Origin: an uncultured Dongia sp. | Lineage (GTDB): Bacteria > Pseudomonadota > Alphaproteobacteria > Dongiales > Dongiaceae | Reading direction: 5' to 3' | NCBI RefSeq assembly: GCF_936916975.1 | Contig: NZ_CAKZGO010000007.1 | Coordinates: 62,001 to 126,000, forward strand | Length of the DNA: 64,000 nt | Shown here: positions 24,636-35,224 of the stretch, in pieces | Layout of the letters: each line of letters opens with the position of its first letter | Numbering within the stretch: the first letter of the stretch is position 1 | Program-made: the position numbers and the translations under genes | Notes under the pieces: model-generated | The model's input: the letters and a program-made list of their open reading frames with translations, nothing else | What the model was told of the DNA's origin: nothing | The model's database searches: none

Positions 24636-26078
24636 TCACCGGCCCCCGCGCGTCGGCTGCAACTCCAGTTCCTTGAGTTTCTTGCGGAGTGTGTTGCGGT
24701 TGAGGCCGAGGAGATCGGCGGCGCGGATCTGATTGCCACGGGTTGCTTCCATTGAGATCGCCAATAATGGTCGCTCAATTTCATGGAGGATGCGGTCGTA
24801 GAGACCGCGCGCCGGGAGTGCACCTTCGTGGGCGTCAAAATAGGCGCGGAGATGCCGCTCGACCGATTGACCCAAGGTCTCGTCGCTGGCTCGCGCGCCG
24901 ACATTGGCGGCCTGCTCCTGCGCCTTTAGCTGTTCGTTGACGATGCGGGCATCGATCGCCGGTTCGCTGTAGAGGACTGCGATGCGGCGCATGAGATTTT
25001 CGAGTTCGCGCACATTCCCCGGCCAGCGATGGCGCTTGAGGAGGGTTTGCGCCTCCGGATCCAGGGTTTTGAGGGCGAGGCCTTCGGCAGCGATCTGCTC
25101 CAGGAAATGGCGGGCGAGATCGGGAATATCTTCGACCCGATCGCGCAAGGGCGGCAGCGTGATCGGCACGACGTTGAGGCGGTAATAGAGATCCTCGCGG
25201 AAGCGGCCCTGCTGGATCAGCTGGCGGAGGTCGCGATGAGTCGCCGCCACAATGCGGACATCGGCGCGGATCGGGGTACGGCCACCCACCGGCGTAAACT
25301 CGCCGGATTGCAGCACGCGCAGCAAACGCGTCTGTGCTTCCAACGGCATGTCGCCGATTTCGTCGAGAAACAGGGTCCCACCGGAAGCGGCTTCAAACTT
25401 GCCGATACCGCGCTGGACAGCGCCGGTGAAGGCGCCTTTTTCATGGCCGAAGAGTTCGCTTTCAATGAGTTCGCGCGGGATCGCAGCCATGTTGACGGCG
25501 ATGAACGGCCGTTCACGCCGACGCCCGAAATCATGGAGTGCTCGGGCGACCAGCTCCTTGCCGGTGCCGGATTCGCCATGAATCAGCGCCGTCATATCGG
25601 TACCGACCAGGCGCGCCACGACGCGGTAGATTTCCTGCATCGCCGTAGAGCGGCCGATGATTGGAAGCTTTTCCTCGGCGATAGTCGTACGCGGGGGGGT
25701 GACACCACCATCGCGCGGCCGCGTCAGGGCACGCTCGACTGCAGCAGTGAGCGCGCTGAGATCGAACGGCTTCGGCAGATATTCGAAGGCGCCCCGCTCC
25801 GTCGCCTTGATGGCAGTCAGGATGGTGTTCTGCGCGCTCATCACGATGATAGGAATGTCGGGCCGCTCGGCCTTGATGCGTGGGACAAGATCGAGGCCGT
25901 CGCCATCGGGCATCATGACATCGGTGACGATGACATCGCCCTCCCCGCCCTTGACCCATTGCCACAGTGTGGCTGCGTTGGCGGCGGTCTTGACGAGGTG
26001 TCCGCGTTCAGCGAGCGCTTGGCTCAGCACCATGCGGATGGCGCGGTCGTCATCGGCGATCAGGACGGTTTTGCTCAT
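24636..26078 (-). CDS. ntrC: Nitrogen regulator NtrC (sigma-54 activator)
   Basis: A 480-residue response regulator. The receiver domain has Asp53 in '[11 protein letters not shown]'. The AAA+ domain has Walker A '[14 protein letters not shown]', an intact GAFTGA in '[13 protein letters not shown]' and Walker B '[12 protein letters not shown]'. The C-terminal Fis helix-turn-helix is '[20 protein letters not shown]'. Phosphorylated by NtrB, it activates sigma-54 promoters for nitrogen assimilation. The ATG at 26078 ([11 protein letters not shown]) is the family start; the longer frame would need TTG at 26108 inside ntrB. Confidence 0.96.
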   Translation of the reverse strand: MSKTVLIADDDRAIRMVLSQALAERGHLVKTAANAATLWQWVKGGEGDVIVTDVMMPDGDGLDLVPRIKAERPDIPIIVMSAQNTILTAIKATERGAFEYLPKPFDLSALTAAVERALTRPRDGGVTPPRTTIAEEKLPIIGRSTAMQEIYRVVARLVGTDMTALIHGESGTGKELVARALHDFGRRRERPFIAVNMAAIPRELIESELFGHEKGAFTGAVQRGIGKFEAASGGTLFLDEIGDMPLEAQTRLLRVLQSGEFTPVGGRTPIRADVRIVAATHRDLRQLIQQGRFREDLYYRLNVVPITLPPLRDRVEDIPDLARHFLEQIAAEGLALKTLDPEAQTLLKRHRWPGNVRELENLMRRIAVLYSEPAIDARIVNEQLKAQEQAANVGARASDETLGQSVERHLRAYFDAHEGALPARGLYDRILHEIERPLLAISMEATRGNQIRAADLLGLNRNTLRKKLKELELQPTRGGR

Positions 26079-26082
26079 AAGT

Positions 26083-27228
26083 TCATGCGTCCCCACGGGC
26101 ATCTGCAATCGGCAGAATGACCGAGAATGTTGTGCGGCCGGGCTGGCTTTCGCAATCGATCAGACCGCCATGGTCGGTGACAATTTTGGCAACCAGTGCC
26201 AAGCCTAGGCCCTTGCCGCCGGCCTTGCCGCTGACGAAGGGTTCGAAGAGCTGGGCTTTCAGCGCCTCAGGTACACCGGCGCCATTATCCTGCACGGTGA
26301 TGACCAATCCAAGACGGCGACGCGAGGCGGCACCGGGTTCACTGACCGACAGGCCTGGGCGATAGCGGGTGTTGAGCACGATGGCGCCGCCCGAAGGCGG
26401 CAGCGCTTCGGCGGCATTCTTGAAGAGGTTGAGAAACACCTGGATCAGTTGGTCGCGGTTGCCGAGCACCGGCGGCAGCGATGGATCATATTCTTCGCGG
26501 AACGCTACCGTGCGGCCGAAGCCCGCTTGCGCCAAGCGACGCACATGCTCCAGGACTTCGTGGATGTTGACCGGCTGCATCTGCGCCGGGCGTGAATCGG
26601 TGAAGACTTCGAGCCCATTGACCATACCGACGATGCGGTCAGTTTCCTCGCAGATCAGCTGTGTCAGCTGTCGGTCGCTAGCGGAGACCTTGGATTCCAG
26701 CAATTGCGCGGCACCACGGATACCGGAGAGCGGATTCTTCACTTCATGGGCCAGCATGGCGGCGATGGCCTTCGCGGAGCGTACGGCGTCGCGGCTGACC
26801 GCTTGTTGCGCAAGGCGCCATTCGAGGCCGCGATCCTGCAGCAACAATGCGACATGGCCGGCCGGATTGCTCAACGTCGCTACATCGACCGCGGCATGTT
26901 CGATCGTGAGGCGCGGGCCGGACAACGACATGTCCGATTCACCCACGGCACTGGCGCCTGCGCGGGCAGCGTCGATCAGCGCAAAAAGCGGTGAGTCGGC
27001 AGCGATATGTTCGTTGAGCGGCTTGGAGACCAATTGCGAGCGACTGAGGCCGAGCAGCGATTCAGCCGCAGCATTGACGCTCACCACATGATTATCGGCA
27101 TCGAGTGCCAGGATCGCCAGGGGCAAGGCCTCCAGCAGCGCCAGGGCATCCGGAAGCTTCGCGATACTTCGTGTCCCCGGGCTTAAGGCCAGTGTCGGAA
27201 GTGCTGCCGCGGGTGATGCGCGGGTCAT
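26083..27228 (-). CDS. ntrB: Nitrogen sensor histidine kinase NtrB
   Basis: A 381-residue cytosolic kinase/phosphatase controlling NtrC, normally regulated by PII proteins. It has a PAS domain (about residues 30-130, '[24 protein letters not shown]'-type sequence), the H-box '[19 protein letters not shown]', an N-box '[13 protein letters not shown]', a G1 box '[10 protein letters not shown]' and a G2 box '[10 protein letters not shown]'. There is no membrane segment. The ATG overlaps the dusB stop by 4 bases, and ntrC begins 4 bases after its stop, so dusB-ntrB-ntrC are translated from one message. Confidence 0.95.
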   Translation of the reverse strand: MTRASPAAALPTLALSPGTRSIAKLPDALALLEALPLAILALDADNHVVSVNAAAESLLGLSRSQLVSKPLNEHIAADSPLFALIDAARAGASAVGESDMSLSGPRLTIEHAAVDVATLSNPAGHVALLLQDRGLEWRLAQQAVSRDAVRSAKAIAAMLAHEVKNPLSGIRGAAQLLESKVSASDRQLTQLICEETDRIVGMVNGLEVFTDSRPAQMQPVNIHEVLEHVRRLAQAGFGRTVAFREEYDPSLPPVLGNRDQLIQVFLNLFKNAAEALPPSGGAIVLNTRYRPGLSVSEPGAASRRRLGLVITVQDNGAGVPEALKAQLFEPFVSGKAGGKGLGLALVAKIVTDHGGLIDCESQPGRTTFSVILPIADARGDA

Positions 27229-28211
27229 GCTGCCTGCCGATCAAGTTGCGGTTCGTAGAATTCGCGGATGGCGGCCTTGGCACCTTCGGGTGTCTCAAGC
27301 GAATTGATACGCACACGGAATTCAGCTGATCCGGCGAGGCCTTTGGAATACCAGGCGACATGCTTGCGCGCGATCTTGAGGCCGGTATCGGCACCGTAAT
27401 GCTCCAGCATCGCCTCGTAATGCGACATCAGCAATTCGTATTGGCGCCAAAGCGGCGGATCGCCCAAACGTTCACCGGTCTTCAGGAACTTGATCACCTG
27501 ATTGGGAAACCAGGGGCGACCATAGGCGCCGCGGCCGATCATGACGCCATCAGCGCCGCTGAGATCGAGCGCTTCCTTGGCTTTGTCGACCGTCGTGATG
27601 TCACCATTGACGATGACCGGGATCGAGACCGCTTCCTTGACCTGGCGCACGAAACCCCAATCAGCCTCGCCGCTATAGAGTTGGGCGCGCGTCCGGCCAT
27701 GGATGGTGATCATCTTGATGCCGCTGTTCTCGGCGATCTTGGCAAGGCTCGGCGCATTGAGGTTGGTCGAGTCCCAGCCCATGCGCATCTTCAAGGTCAC
27801 GGGCAGGTCGACGGCGCCCACCGTCCCTTCCAGGATCTTGCCGGCATGGACTTCGTCGCGCATCAGGGCCGACCCGGCATGGCCGTTCACGACCTTCTTC
27901 ACCGGGCAGCCGAAATTGATGTCGATGAGTGCTGCACCCCGATCGGCGTTGAGCTTGGCCGCCTCGCCCATCACCTTGGGCTCGCAGCCGGCCAGTTGCA
28001 CCGACATCGGTGCTTCCTCGGCACAATTGGTGATCATCTTCATGGTCTGGCGGGTTTGGCGGATCATCGCCTCGCTGGCGATCATCTCGGAGACGACCAG
28101 CCCTGCCCCCTCCTGCTTCACCAGCCGGCGGAACGGCATGTCGGTAACGCCGGACATCGGGGCGAGGATGACGGGATCCTCAATCTTGATTGGACCAATC
28201 TGAATGCTCAT
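27225..28211 (-). CDS. dusB: tRNA-dihydrouridine synthase DusB (NifR3)
   Basis: A 328-residue FMN flavoenzyme that reduces uridine in the tRNA D-loop. Features are '[20 protein letters not shown]' (about residues 18-37), the catalytic Cys in '[18 protein letters not shown]' (about 100-117), 'KMRMGWDS' and the FMN phosphate site '[15 protein letters not shown]'-like sequence. NifR3 is the historical name from its linkage to ntrBC in Rhodobacter and Azospirillum. It is the first gene of the ntr series, preceded by a possible -35/-10 promoter at 28250-28278. Confidence 0.95.
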   Translation of the reverse strand: MSIQIGPIKIEDPVILAPMSGVTDMPFRRLVKQEGAGLVVSEMIASEAMIRQTRQTMKMITNCAEEAPMSVQLAGCEPKVMGEAAKLNADRGAALIDINFGCPVKKVVNGHAGSALMRDEVHAGKILEGTVGAVDLPVTLKMRMGWDSTNLNAPSLAKIAENSGIKMITIHGRTRAQLYSGEADWGFVRQVKEAVSIPVIVNGDITTVDKAKEALDLSGADGVMIGRGAYGRPWFPNQVIKFLKTGERLGDPPLWRQYELLMSHYEAMLEHYGADTGLKIARKHVAWYSKGLAGSAEFRVRINSLETPEGAKAAIREFYEPQLDRQAA

Positions 28212-28249
28212 TTTTCGGGCAGCCGATTTCTTTGCCTATTTCTTAGGCG

Positions 28250-28278
28250 ATTACTAAACTTTTCGTTCGCAATTGCAA
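28250..28278 (-). promoter_or_regulatory. Possible sigma-70-type promoter for dusB-ntrBC
   Basis: On the minus strand TTGCAA and AGTAAT are separated by exactly 17 bases, each matching the consensus at four of six positions. The -10 lies about 40 bases before the dusB ATG. The match is modest, and the call relies on position and local AT-richness. Confidence 0.3.
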
Positions 28279-28304
28279 TACAAAAGGCGATTCCGGCCGA
28301 AGAA

Positions 28305-29111
28305 TCAGCCCAGCAATACATCCTTGACGAACTTCACGCCTGGATAGCCCAGAGTCAGTAAAAGATAGCCCGCCAAGACCCAGCGCGCGGCACGGCGGCC
28401 GCGGAGTCCAGTCGCCCTGTGGATCACCAAAAGAGCAACCAAAACAGCGAAAGCTAGCAATGATAACAATACTTTATGTGTCAACTGGGGCAGTGCACCG
28501 GTTTCCATGAAAGTGGTAGCGAAGCCGCTGGCGAGCGCTGCTGCCATAAATAGGGCTGCCCACAGGAGCAGTTTGATTTGCAGGTCCTCTGCCACCAGCA
28601 GGGGCGGCAGGGCCAGTTCCGCCCAGCCGGTTCGCCGACGCTTCAATGCCCGCTCCTGCACAAGGACGGCAAGACCGGCAATAGCGCCCAAAGTGAGAAT
28701 GCCATAGCTCGCCACCGCAAGCAGCACATGGGTGCGGAACCAGACCTCCGAGGCGATGGTCGGCGCCGGCTCCTCAAAGGAAGCAAACAGCAGCGCCAGC
28801 AATGCAAAGATGATCAGGTACGGCAGCAGGAGTGCCGCCAACCGAAACGCCTCACCGTTCACCAGATTTAAGGCGGCGAAAGCCACTAACGAGATGGCGC
28901 AGCTGGCCCAGAGATTGGCGCTGAAGCCGGCCTGCCAGCCACCCTGCAACGACTGGCCGAACACGCCGAAACTGCCCGCGATGGCAGCCGCCAGGAACAG
29001 CCAAAAAAGGCCATTGCGTTGCAGCCGCGCGGTGACGGCGAGGATGGCCAACGGAAGCAGCGTGAGAAGGCCGGCGAATTGCAAATGGAGGGAGCTCGAC
29101 ATGGCGCGCAT
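28305..29111 (-). CDS. CcsA/YpjD-type cytochrome c assembly-like membrane protein
   Basis: A 268-residue polytopic membrane protein with about eight hydrophobic helices. It resembles the cytochrome-c-assembly (CcsA/YpjD) family; conserved features are 'WFRTHVLLAVASYGILTLGAIAGLAVL' as adjacent pieces (about residues 136-162), with a His in 'RTHVLLA', and 'LTHKVLLSLLAF' with another His. These histidines are heme-ligand candidates in the family. YpjD-like members have no firmly known role. It is divergent from ispDF, with only about 55 bases between starts. MRAM at 29111 is chosen; 29102 is equally possible. Confidence 0.75.
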   Translation of the reverse strand: MRAMSSSLHLQFAGLLTLLPLAILAVTARLQRNGLFWLFLAAAIAGSFGVFGQSLQGGWQAGFSANLWASCAISLVAFAALNLVNGEAFRLAALLLPYLIIFALLALLFASFEEPAPTIASEVWFRTHVLLAVASYGILTLGAIAGLAVLVQERALKRRRTGWAELALPPLLVAEDLQIKLLLWAALFMAAALASGFATTFMETGALPQLTHKVLLSLLAFAVLVALLVIHRATGLRGRRAARWVLAGYLLLTLGYPGVKFVKDVLLG

Positions 29112-29166
29112 TATGGTGAGGCGTCGCCCCCTTGGCAAACCAGATTGGATGCCCTAGAGAGCGAAC

Positions 29167-30363
29167 ATGTCAGAAGATCATAAAGCAAAACAGCCCAAGG
29201 TTATCGCCCTCATTGTCGCGGCCGGCAGCGGCAGCCGCATGGGCCAGGATTTGCCCAAGCAATATCTAAGGCTCGGCGGCAAGACGGTATTGCGCCACAG
29301 CCTGGAAACCTTCCGCAATCATCCGCGGATTGCCGGGGTACGGGTTGTCATCAATGAGAGCCTGCGCGACCTCTATGATGCGGCTGTTTTCGGCCTTGAT
29401 TTGATGGCGCCCGTGGCGGGCGGTCGGAAGCGGCAGGATTCGGTGAGGCTGGGTCTTGAGAGCCTGGCCGGAGAACATCCCGACCTCGTGCTGATTCATG
29501 ATGCGGCGCGGCCGTTCATTGACGCAGGGATCATCGATCGCACGATCGATACGCTGGCCGCGCATGATGGCGCGCTGGTTGCCGTGCCGGTGGTCGATAC
29601 CCTGAAACGCGGCGCGGATGCCGATGGCGCGACGTTCAGCGGCGTGACGGTAGATCGGAGCGGTTTGTGGCGCGCTCAAACGCCACAGGGTTTCCGTTTT
29701 GCGCCCCTGCTGCACGCGCATCGCGCGGCGGCAACTGGGCCGGAGATGACCGACGATGCCGCGGTCGCCGAAGCGGCCGGATTGAAAGTGGCCCTGGTCA
29801 TGGGGCATGAGAACAATTTCAAGATCACGGCTCCGGCCGACCTCGAACGTGCGGAGCGCATGATGAGCCAACAGATGGAATATCGAACCGGCAATGGTTT
29901 CGACGTGCACCGCCTCATTCCTGGTGACGGCGTCATCATGTGCGGGGTTACCATCCCCTATCACCAGAAGCTGGAAGGCCATTCCGACGCCGATGTCGGC
30001 ATGCATGCGCTGACCGATGCCATATTGGGTGCCATTGGCGCCGGCGATATCGGCCAGCATTTTCCGCCCAGCGACCCGCAATGGCGGGGCGCCGCGTCAT
30101 GGAAGTTCCTGGCGCATGCCGCGAAGCTGGTGGCCGACAAGGGCGGTCGCATCGCCCATTGCGACATCACGCTCATCTGCGAGCAGCCCAAGGTCGGACC
30201 GCATCGCGGCGCGATGGCGGCGAAGCTCGCTGAAATACTCGGTCTCACGATCGACCGGGTCAGCGTCAAGGCCACCACAACAGAGAAGCTGGGCTTCACC
30301 GGTCGCGGCGAAGGCATCGCTGCCCAGGCAACTGCCACCGTTGCCTTGCCTCTAGCCGAATGA
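29167..30363 (+). CDS. ispDF: Bifunctional IspD/IspF isoprenoid enzyme
   Basis: A 398-residue fusion catalysing two non-consecutive steps of the MEP pathway. Residues about 10-230 are IspD (CDP-methylerythritol synthesis) with 'IVAAGSGSRMGQDLPKQY' and 'LIHDAARPFID'. Residues about 238-398 are IspF (MEcPP synthase) with 'GNGFDVHRLIPGD', metal ligands in 'LEGHSDADVGMHALTDA', and 'ATTTEKLGFTGRGEGI'. The fusion is common in alphaproteobacteria. It heads a three-gene plus-strand operon with pncC and a DUF429 gene. Confidence 0.96.
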   Translation: MSEDHKAKQPKVIALIVAAGSGSRMGQDLPKQYLRLGGKTVLRHSLETFRNHPRIAGVRVVINESLRDLYDAAVFGLDLMAPVAGGRKRQDSVRLGLESLAGEHPDLVLIHDAARPFIDAGIIDRTIDTLAAHDGALVAVPVVDTLKRGADADGATFSGVTVDRSGLWRAQTPQGFRFAPLLHAHRAAATGPEMTDDAAVAEAAGLKVALVMGHENNFKITAPADLERAERMMSQQMEYRTGNGFDVHRLIPGDGVIMCGVTIPYHQKLEGHSDADVGMHALTDAILGAIGAGDIGQHFPPSDPQWRGAASWKFLAHAAKLVADKGGRIAHCDITLICEQPKVGPHRGAMAAKLAEILGLTIDRVSVKATTTEKLGFTGRGEGIAAQATATVALPLAE

Positions 30364-30373
30364 GGTTGTGCAC

Positions 30374-30847
30374 ATGGATGTCGCCGGCCTCCTCGATCTC
30401 TACCGACAGAAGGGCTTGAAGATCGCCACGGCGGAAAGCTGCACCGGCGGACTGGTGGCGGCGAGCCTGACCGCGGTTGCCGGCTCGTCGGATGTCTTCG
30501 AACGCGGCTGGGTGACCTATTCCAACCAAGCCAAGAGCGAAAGCCTGGGCGTCCCGCCGGAGATCATTGTCGATAAGGGCGCGGTGAGTACAGAGGTGGC
30601 TGAAGCCATGGCGCGTGGCGCGCTGCGGCGATCGCAGGCCGATGTTGCAGTGTCCATCACCGGCGTTGCCGGGCCGGGCGGTGGATCGGCGGAGAAGCCC
30701 GTCGGCCTCGTCTTCATCGGCTTGGCGCGCAAGGATGGCTGGTCGCAGGTCGAGCGCTGCCTGTTTTCTGGCGATCGTGACGGCGTGAGGGCGCAATCGG
30801 TGACACGCGCCCTCGCCCATCTCGCCACCGCGATCCTTGAGCCTTGA
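30374..30847 (+). CDS. pncC: CinA C-terminal-type nicotinamide-nucleotide amidohydrolase PncC
   Basis: A 157-residue stand-alone CinA C-terminal domain, expected to deamidate NMN to nicotinate mononucleotide in NAD salvage. The signature 'KIATAESCTGGLVAASLT' (about residues 16-33), 'SYxG'-equivalent 'GWVTYSNQAKSESLGV' and 'SITGVAGPGGGSAEKPVG' (about 96-113) are present. I choose ATG 30374, 8 bases after GAGG; the GTG at 30368 would be too close to that site. The stop overlaps the next start by 4 bases. Confidence 0.9.
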   Translation: MDVAGLLDLYRQKGLKIATAESCTGGLVAASLTAVAGSSDVFERGWVTYSNQAKSESLGVPPEIIVDKGAVSTEVAEAMARGALRRSQADVAVSITGVAGPGGGSAEKPVGLVFIGLARKDGWSQVERCLFSGDRDGVRAQSVTRALAHLATAILEP

Positions 30848-31644
30848 CCCGTATCCTGGGTGTCGATTTCAGCGGTGCCCAGGACGCCGGCCGCAAGATC
30901 TGGGTCGCCGAGGCGCGGCGCAATGATGGGCCGCTCACCATCAACGATTGCCGGCCGGCGATCGACCTGCCCGGTAGCAGCGCGAAGCCTGACATCGCTA
31001 TTGCCGCCCTCGCTCGCCACGTCGTTGCAGAACGCGACACGATCGTAGGCTGCGATTTTCCGTTCAGTCTGCCGGTCGAGTTAGTCCAGGCCAAAGACTG
31101 GCGCAGCTTTGCGCTCGACTTCACCCGCCGTTTCGTCGATCCGCTGAGCTTTCACGATCTCTGTCACCAGGCGACCGGCGGCATCGAGGTAAAGCGGCGC
31201 ACCGATCGGGAGGACCGAACGCCATTCAACTCCTTCAATCTGCGGCTCTACCGGCAGACCTGGTGGGGTATTGGCCATCTGCTGGCACCGCTGGTGGCGG
31301 CAGATTCAGCCACGATCTGGCCGCAGATGAACAAGCGTGCGGGCTGGCCCACAATCGTCGAGGTGTGTGCGGCCTGCAGCCTCATCCGCCTGGATTGTTA
31401 TCCGTCCTATAAGGGCCGGACGCTCGCTCACCGCAAGGCGCGCCAGCGCATTCTTGATCTGCTGATCGCGCACGGATTCCTGGCGCCACCCAAACGTAGC
31501 TTGCGCAGGAGGTTGCTCGACAATCAAGGCGGCGATGCGCTGGATGCCGTGATCGGCGCGATCGCCGTCAACCGCTCGGATTTCAACGCCAAACGTGATC
31601 GGGTCGATCGGCTGGAAGGCCGGGTCTATTTCGATCTCGGCTAG
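30844..31644 (+). CDS. DUF429-family predicted RNase H-like nuclease
   Basis: A 266-residue protein starting with TTG in a 4-base overlap with pncC. It begins 'RILGVDFSGAQDAGRK', the family's first acidic strand, and ends with 'GGDALDAVIGAIAVN', carrying the further conserved acids near residue 235. DUF429 is predicted to have an RNase H-like fold, but no activity is established. 'CDFPFSLP' (about 75-82) is also typical. It is convergent with ridA, the two stop codons overlapping by 3 bases. Confidence 0.78.
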   Translation: MTRILGVDFSGAQDAGRKIWVAEARRNDGPLTINDCRPAIDLPGSSAKPDIAIAALARHVVAERDTIVGCDFPFSLPVELVQAKDWRSFALDFTRRFVDPLSFHDLCHQATGGIEVKRRTDREDRTPFNSFNLRLYRQTWWGIGHLLAPLVAADSATIWPQMNKRAGWPTIVEVCAACSLIRLDCYPSYKGRTLAHRKARQRILDLLIAHGFLAPPKRSLRRRLLDNQGGDALDAVIGAIAVNRSDFNAKRDRVDRLEGRVYFDLG

Positions 31645-32024
31645 AGGACTGCGACGCAGTCGATCTCGATGCGCGCACCCAAGGCAAGACCTGCAACGGC
31701 AACACCCGAGCGAGCTGGCTGGTGCGCGCCGAAGAACTCGGCATAAATTCGATTAAAGGCCATGAAATCGGCCATGTCGGCGAAATACACCGTGCATTTC
31801 ACGACACGATCGAGGCTGGCGCCCGCAGAGGCCAATGCTTCTTTCATGTAGGTCAGTGCCTGACGTGCTTCAGGCTCCAAGCCGCCCGGAACCAGCTTCA
31901 ACTCGCCAGGCAGATGGCCGATCTGGCCGGAGACATGGACCGTGTCCCCCACCCGTGCGGCAGAACAGAATGGCAGGACCGACGGCAAGGCCGCTAAACG
32001 GAAAATTTCAATCGGAGCCGACAT
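31641..32024 (-). CDS. RidA-family protein
   Basis: A 127-residue YjgF/RidA homologue. The family removes reactive enamine/imine intermediates. Features include 'FCSAARVGDTVHVSGQIGHLPG' in two pieces (about residues 17-38), 'LEPEARQALTYMKEALASAGASLDRVVKCTVYFADM', also split, and the conserved Arg in 'PARSGVAVAGLALGARIEIDCVAVL' (about 105). The ATG at 32024 is preferred to a GTG upstream. It is last in the metG-tatD-MBL-ridA series. Confidence 0.9.
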   Translation of the reverse strand: MSAPIEIFRLAALPSVLPFCSAARVGDTVHVSGQIGHLPGELKLVPGGLEPEARQALTYMKEALASAGASLDRVVKCTVYFADMADFMAFNRIYAEFFGAHQPARSGVAVAGLALGARIEIDCVAVL

Positions 32025-32053
32025 GCCTCGCACCTTATCAAAGCTGGGTTGCG

Positions 32054-32857
32054 CTATTGCGCGCGTGGCGCATCCGGTATCTCGATAGCCAGGCCGTCAT
32101 AGGCCGGCTCGACGCCCTTGGGGCAGCGGGCCTTGATAACGTCGTAATCAACCATGTGATTCATGTGGGTGAGCACGGTGTGCTTCGGGCGCAGCATGTC
32201 GACCCAGGCCATCGCCTGGTCGAAATTCGCGTGCGTCATGTGTGGTTCAAAGCGCAGGCAATCAACGATGAAGAGATCCAGGCCTTCGAGCAGCCTGAGG
32301 CTGGCTTCGGGCAGTTCGACGCAATCGGTCGAGTAAGCCATGTTGCCGATGCGGTAGCCGGTGGTCTTGGTCCCGAAGCCGTGAGCTTGTTCGTAAGGTG
32401 TCACGTCCAGGCCCGCGACCTGGAACGTATGATCGCCAATCAGGATCGATTCCAGGAATGGCTTGTAGAGATGGCCTGACCCCTCAGTCTTCTGGGCAAA
32501 GGCGTAGCCGAAGCGGTGGCGCAAAGTGCCCAGCGTCTCGGCAGAGCCATAGACCGGTACGCGGTTCGCGATGGTCTTGTCCTTGCTGCGCACGAAGCGC
32601 AGGTCGTCGATACCTTGGGTGTGGTCGGCATGGTCGTGGGTATAAAGGACAGCGTCGAGATGATGGATCCCGGCGTCCAGCACTTGCTCGCGGAAGTCCG
32701 GGCTGGTGTCGCAGATGACGTTGGTGTGCTGCTGCTGAACCAGGATCGAGACGCGGCGGCGGCGATTCTTCGGATTGTCCGGATTGCACTCACCCCAGCC
32801 GGGCCCGATCAGGGGCACGCCACCGGAGCCACCACAGCCGAGTATCGTGACCTTCAT
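32054..32857 (-). CDS. MBL-fold metallohydrolase (PhnP-like)
   Basis: A 267-residue metallo-beta-lactamase-fold phosphodiesterase of the PhnP-like group. The metal motif HxHxDH is visible in 'LYTHDHADHTQGIDDLR' (about residues 72-88), with further ligands in 'MAYSTDCVELP' and 'VLTHMNHMVDY'. The N-terminus 'ILGCGGSGGVPLIGPGWGEC' is characteristic. PhnP cleaves phosphoribosyl 1,2-cyclic phosphate; here no phn genes are nearby, so the substrate is open. It overlaps tatD by 4 bases. Confidence 0.88.
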   Translation of the reverse strand: MKVTILGCGGSGGVPLIGPGWGECNPDNPKNRRRRVSILVQQQHTNVICDTSPDFREQVLDAGIHHLDAVLYTHDHADHTQGIDDLRFVRSKDKTIANRVPVYGSAETLGTLRHRFGYAFAQKTEGSGHLYKPFLESILIGDHTFQVAGLDVTPYEQAHGFGTKTTGYRIGNMAYSTDCVELPEASLRLLEGLDLFIVDCLRFEPHMTHANFDQAMAWVDMLRPKHTVLTHMNHMVDYDVIKARCPKGVEPAYDGLAIEIPDAPRAQ

Positions 32858-33636
32858 GCCGCCTTCGCAAACAGGCGGTCGAAATTGGCCGTCGTCGTCT
32901 GTGCGAGATCCGGTAGCGACAGGCCCAGGAAATCTGCCACATAGCTTGCCGTATGGCGCACGAAGGATGGCTCGTTCCGCTTCCCACGCATCGGGATCGG
33001 CGCCAGATAAGGCGAATCCGTCTCGACCAGCAGGCGGTCATGCGGGATAGATTTCGCCACGTCGCGAAGTGCGCCAGCGCTCTTGAAGGTGACGATGCCG
33101 GAGAGCGAGATATAGAAGCCCATCTCCAACGCGGCATCAGCGAGGTATTGCGTGGACGTGAAACAATGGATGACGCCGGTCAGGCCGCCCTTTCTGGCAC
33201 CGTCCTGCAGCAGCCGTACGGTGTCTTCGTCGGCATCGCGGCTGTGGACCACGATCGGTAAGCCGCTAACGCGGGACGCTTCGATATGGGTGGCAAAGAC
33301 CTGCTGCTGCCGCTCGCGCGGGCTCTTGTCATAAAAGTAGTCGAGGCCAGCCTCGCCGATACCGACGACCTTAGGGTGTTTGGCAAGCTCAACCAGCCTG
33401 GCGACATCAACATCCGGCTCGTGCTCAGCTTCATGGGGATGAATGCCGACGGTGCAGCGGATATTGTCATGAGCCGCGGCGATCGCCAGGACCTGGTCGA
33501 ACTTGGTCACGCGCGTGCAGATGGTCAGCATGCGTTCGACACCATTCTCCTTGGCACGGGCCAGGACGGCTTCCATGTCGCTGCCGAAGTCATCGAAGTC
33601 GAGGTGGCAGTGGCTATCGACCAGGGAGACGCTCAC
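32854..33636 (-). CDS. TatD-family metal-dependent hydrolase/DNase
   Basis: A 260-residue TIM-barrel hydrolase. Metal-binding features are '[14 protein letters not shown]' (about residues 3-16), '[13 protein letters not shown]' (about 91-103), '[17 protein letters not shown]' (about 124-140), 'GVIHCFTS' and '[11 protein letters not shown]'. TatD enzymes act as 3'-5' DNA/RNA exonucleases or quality-control deacylases. It starts with GTG in a 4-base overlap with the end of metG. The metG-tatD order is widely conserved. Confidence 0.92.
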   Translation of the reverse strand: MSVSLVDSHCHLDFDDFGSDMEAVLARAKENGVERMLTICTRVTKFDQVLAIAAAHDNIRCTVGIHPHEAEHEPDVDVARLVELAKHPKVVGIGEAGLDYFYDKSPRERQQQVFATHIEASRVSGLPIVVHSRDADEDTVRLLQDGARKGGLTGVIHCFTSTQYLADAALEMGFYISLSGIVTFKSAGALRDVAKSIPHDRLLVETDSPYLAPIPMRGKRNEPSFVRHTASYVADFLGLSLPDLAQTTTANFDRLFAKAA

Positions 33637-35183
33637 GACTTGGCCTCTTCCGGCTCGACATAGCGGGGGAAGATCGCGGTGGGAGCCGGCAGTGTACCAG
33701 CTTTGAGACGTGCCTTGCCGCCGAGTTCGGCAAAGCTGCGCGCATCAGCGGGCACGCCCAGAATGTCGAGCAACTTCGCCATCGCTTCCGGCATGACCGG
33801 CTGGGTCAGGATCGCGACCTGACGCAGGACTTCTGCTGTCACCCAGAGTACGGTACCGAAACGTTCCGGATTGGTCTTCCGCAACGCCCAAGGTTCGTTG
33901 CCGGCGAAATAGCGGTTGGCCTCGGCAATCACCGACCATGTGTTGGTCAGGATCTGGTGAAGCGCAAAGTCGCCCATGCTGGTGCGCGCCTTGCCGATGA
34001 GCGCGTCCACCTCGGCCAGCATCGCTTTGTCGCCATCATCGAGCGCGCCCGGCTCCGGCAGTTGGCCGTCGAGGTTCTTGGCGATCATCGAGAGCGAGCG
34101 TTGCGCGAGATTGCCAAGATCATTGGCGAGATCGGCGTTCATGCGCTGCACGATCGCTTCCGGGCTGTAGCTGCCATCCTGGCCGAACGGCACCTCGCGC
34201 AGGAAGAAATAGCGCATCGCGTCGATGCCATAGACCTTGGCGAGATTGAACGGGTCGATCACGTTGCCGACCGATTTCGACATTTTCTCGCCCTTGTTGA
34301 ACAGGAAGCCGTGGCAGAAGACGCGCTTGGGCAGCGGCAGCCCTGCCGACAGCAGGAAGGCCGGCCAGTAGACCGTGTGAAAGCGCACAATATCCTTGCC
34401 GATGATATGCACATCCGCCGGCCAGAATTTTGCGCGCGGTCCGGTCGTGTCGGGCCAACCTGTCGCGGTCACATAATTGGTGAGCGCATCGACCCAGACA
34501 TACATGATGTGCTTGGGATTGCCCGGCACGGGGATGCCCCAATCGAAGGTCGTGCGGCTGATCGAGAGGTCCTTCAATCCGCCCTTCACGAAGCTCATCA
34601 CCTCGTTGCGGCGAGCATCCGGCCCGACGAAGTTCGGGATGCTCTCATAGAGGTCGAGCAGCTTCTGCTGATAGTTGGAGAGGCGGAAGAAATAGCTCTC
34701 TTCTTCGACCCACTCCACCGGCGTACCGCTTGGCGCCAGGCGCTTTCCATCGGCATTCTGCGTGAGCTCGCTCTCATCGTAATAGGCTTCATCGCGGACC
34801 GAATACCAGCCGGCATATTTGTCGAGATAGATGTCGCCAGCGGCCTCCATTTTTTCCCAGAGAGCAGCGCAGGTCTTGTAGTGCCGCGCCTCGGACGTGC
34901 GGATGTAGTCGTCATTCGACGAATTGAGGGCCGGGCCCATCTCTCGGAAGCGCGCCGTGTTGCGATCGGCCAATTCCTTCGGTGTCACCCCTTCCCGCTC
35001 GGCCGTCTGCTGCATCTTCTGCCCATGCTCGTCGGAGCCGGTGAGGAAGAGCACGTCGCGGCCATCGAGACGCATGAAACGCGCAATCGCATCTGTCGCG
35101 ATCAGCTCATAGCCATGGCCGATATGCGGTAAGCCATTGGGATAGGCAATGGCCGTGGTGATGTAGAAGGTTTCTTTCGACAT
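33633..35183 (-). CDS. metG: Methionyl-tRNA synthetase
   Basis: A 516-residue class I aminoacyl-tRNA synthetase. The HIGH motif is '[10 protein letters not shown]' (about residues 18-27) and the KMSKS loop '[15 protein letters not shown]' (about 300-314). Between them the connective peptide lacks the CxxC zinc knuckles ('[17 protein letters not shown]' stands where Cys pairs can occur), and there is no C-terminal tRNA-binding appendix. This is the compact zinc-free form and not a damaged gene. It follows holB after a spacer with a large nested hairpin. Confidence 0.96.
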   Translation of the reverse strand: MSKETFYITTAIAYPNGLPHIGHGYELIATDAIARFMRLDGRDVLFLTGSDEHGQKMQQTAEREGVTPKELADRNTARFREMGPALNSSNDDYIRTSEARHYKTCAALWEKMEAAGDIYLDKYAGWYSVRDEAYYDESELTQNADGKRLAPSGTPVEWVEEESYFFRLSNYQQKLLDLYESIPNFVGPDARRNEVMSFVKGGLKDLSISRTTFDWGIPVPGNPKHIMYVWVDALTNYVTATGWPDTTGPRAKFWPADVHIIGKDIVRFHTVYWPAFLLSAGLPLPKRVFCHGFLFNKGEKMSKSVGNVIDPFNLAKVYGIDAMRYFFLREVPFGQDGSYSPEAIVQRMNADLANDLGNLAQRSLSMIAKNLDGQLPEPGALDDGDKAMLAEVDALIGKARTSMGDFALHQILTNTWSVIAEANRYFAGNEPWALRKTNPERFGTVLWVTAEVLRQVAILTQPVMPEAMAKLLDILGVPADARSFAELGGKARLKAGTLPAPTAIFPRYVEPEEAKS

Positions 35184-35224
35184 ATCTTTTTCAAACCCAA
35201 ATTAAGGCAGTCGCCCTACTTTTC

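Noticed and set aside
33633-35183. metG as a degraded gene because it lacks zinc-binding cysteines
   Set aside because: HIGH and KMSKS motifs and full length are intact; the zinc-free connective peptide is a normal bacterial form.
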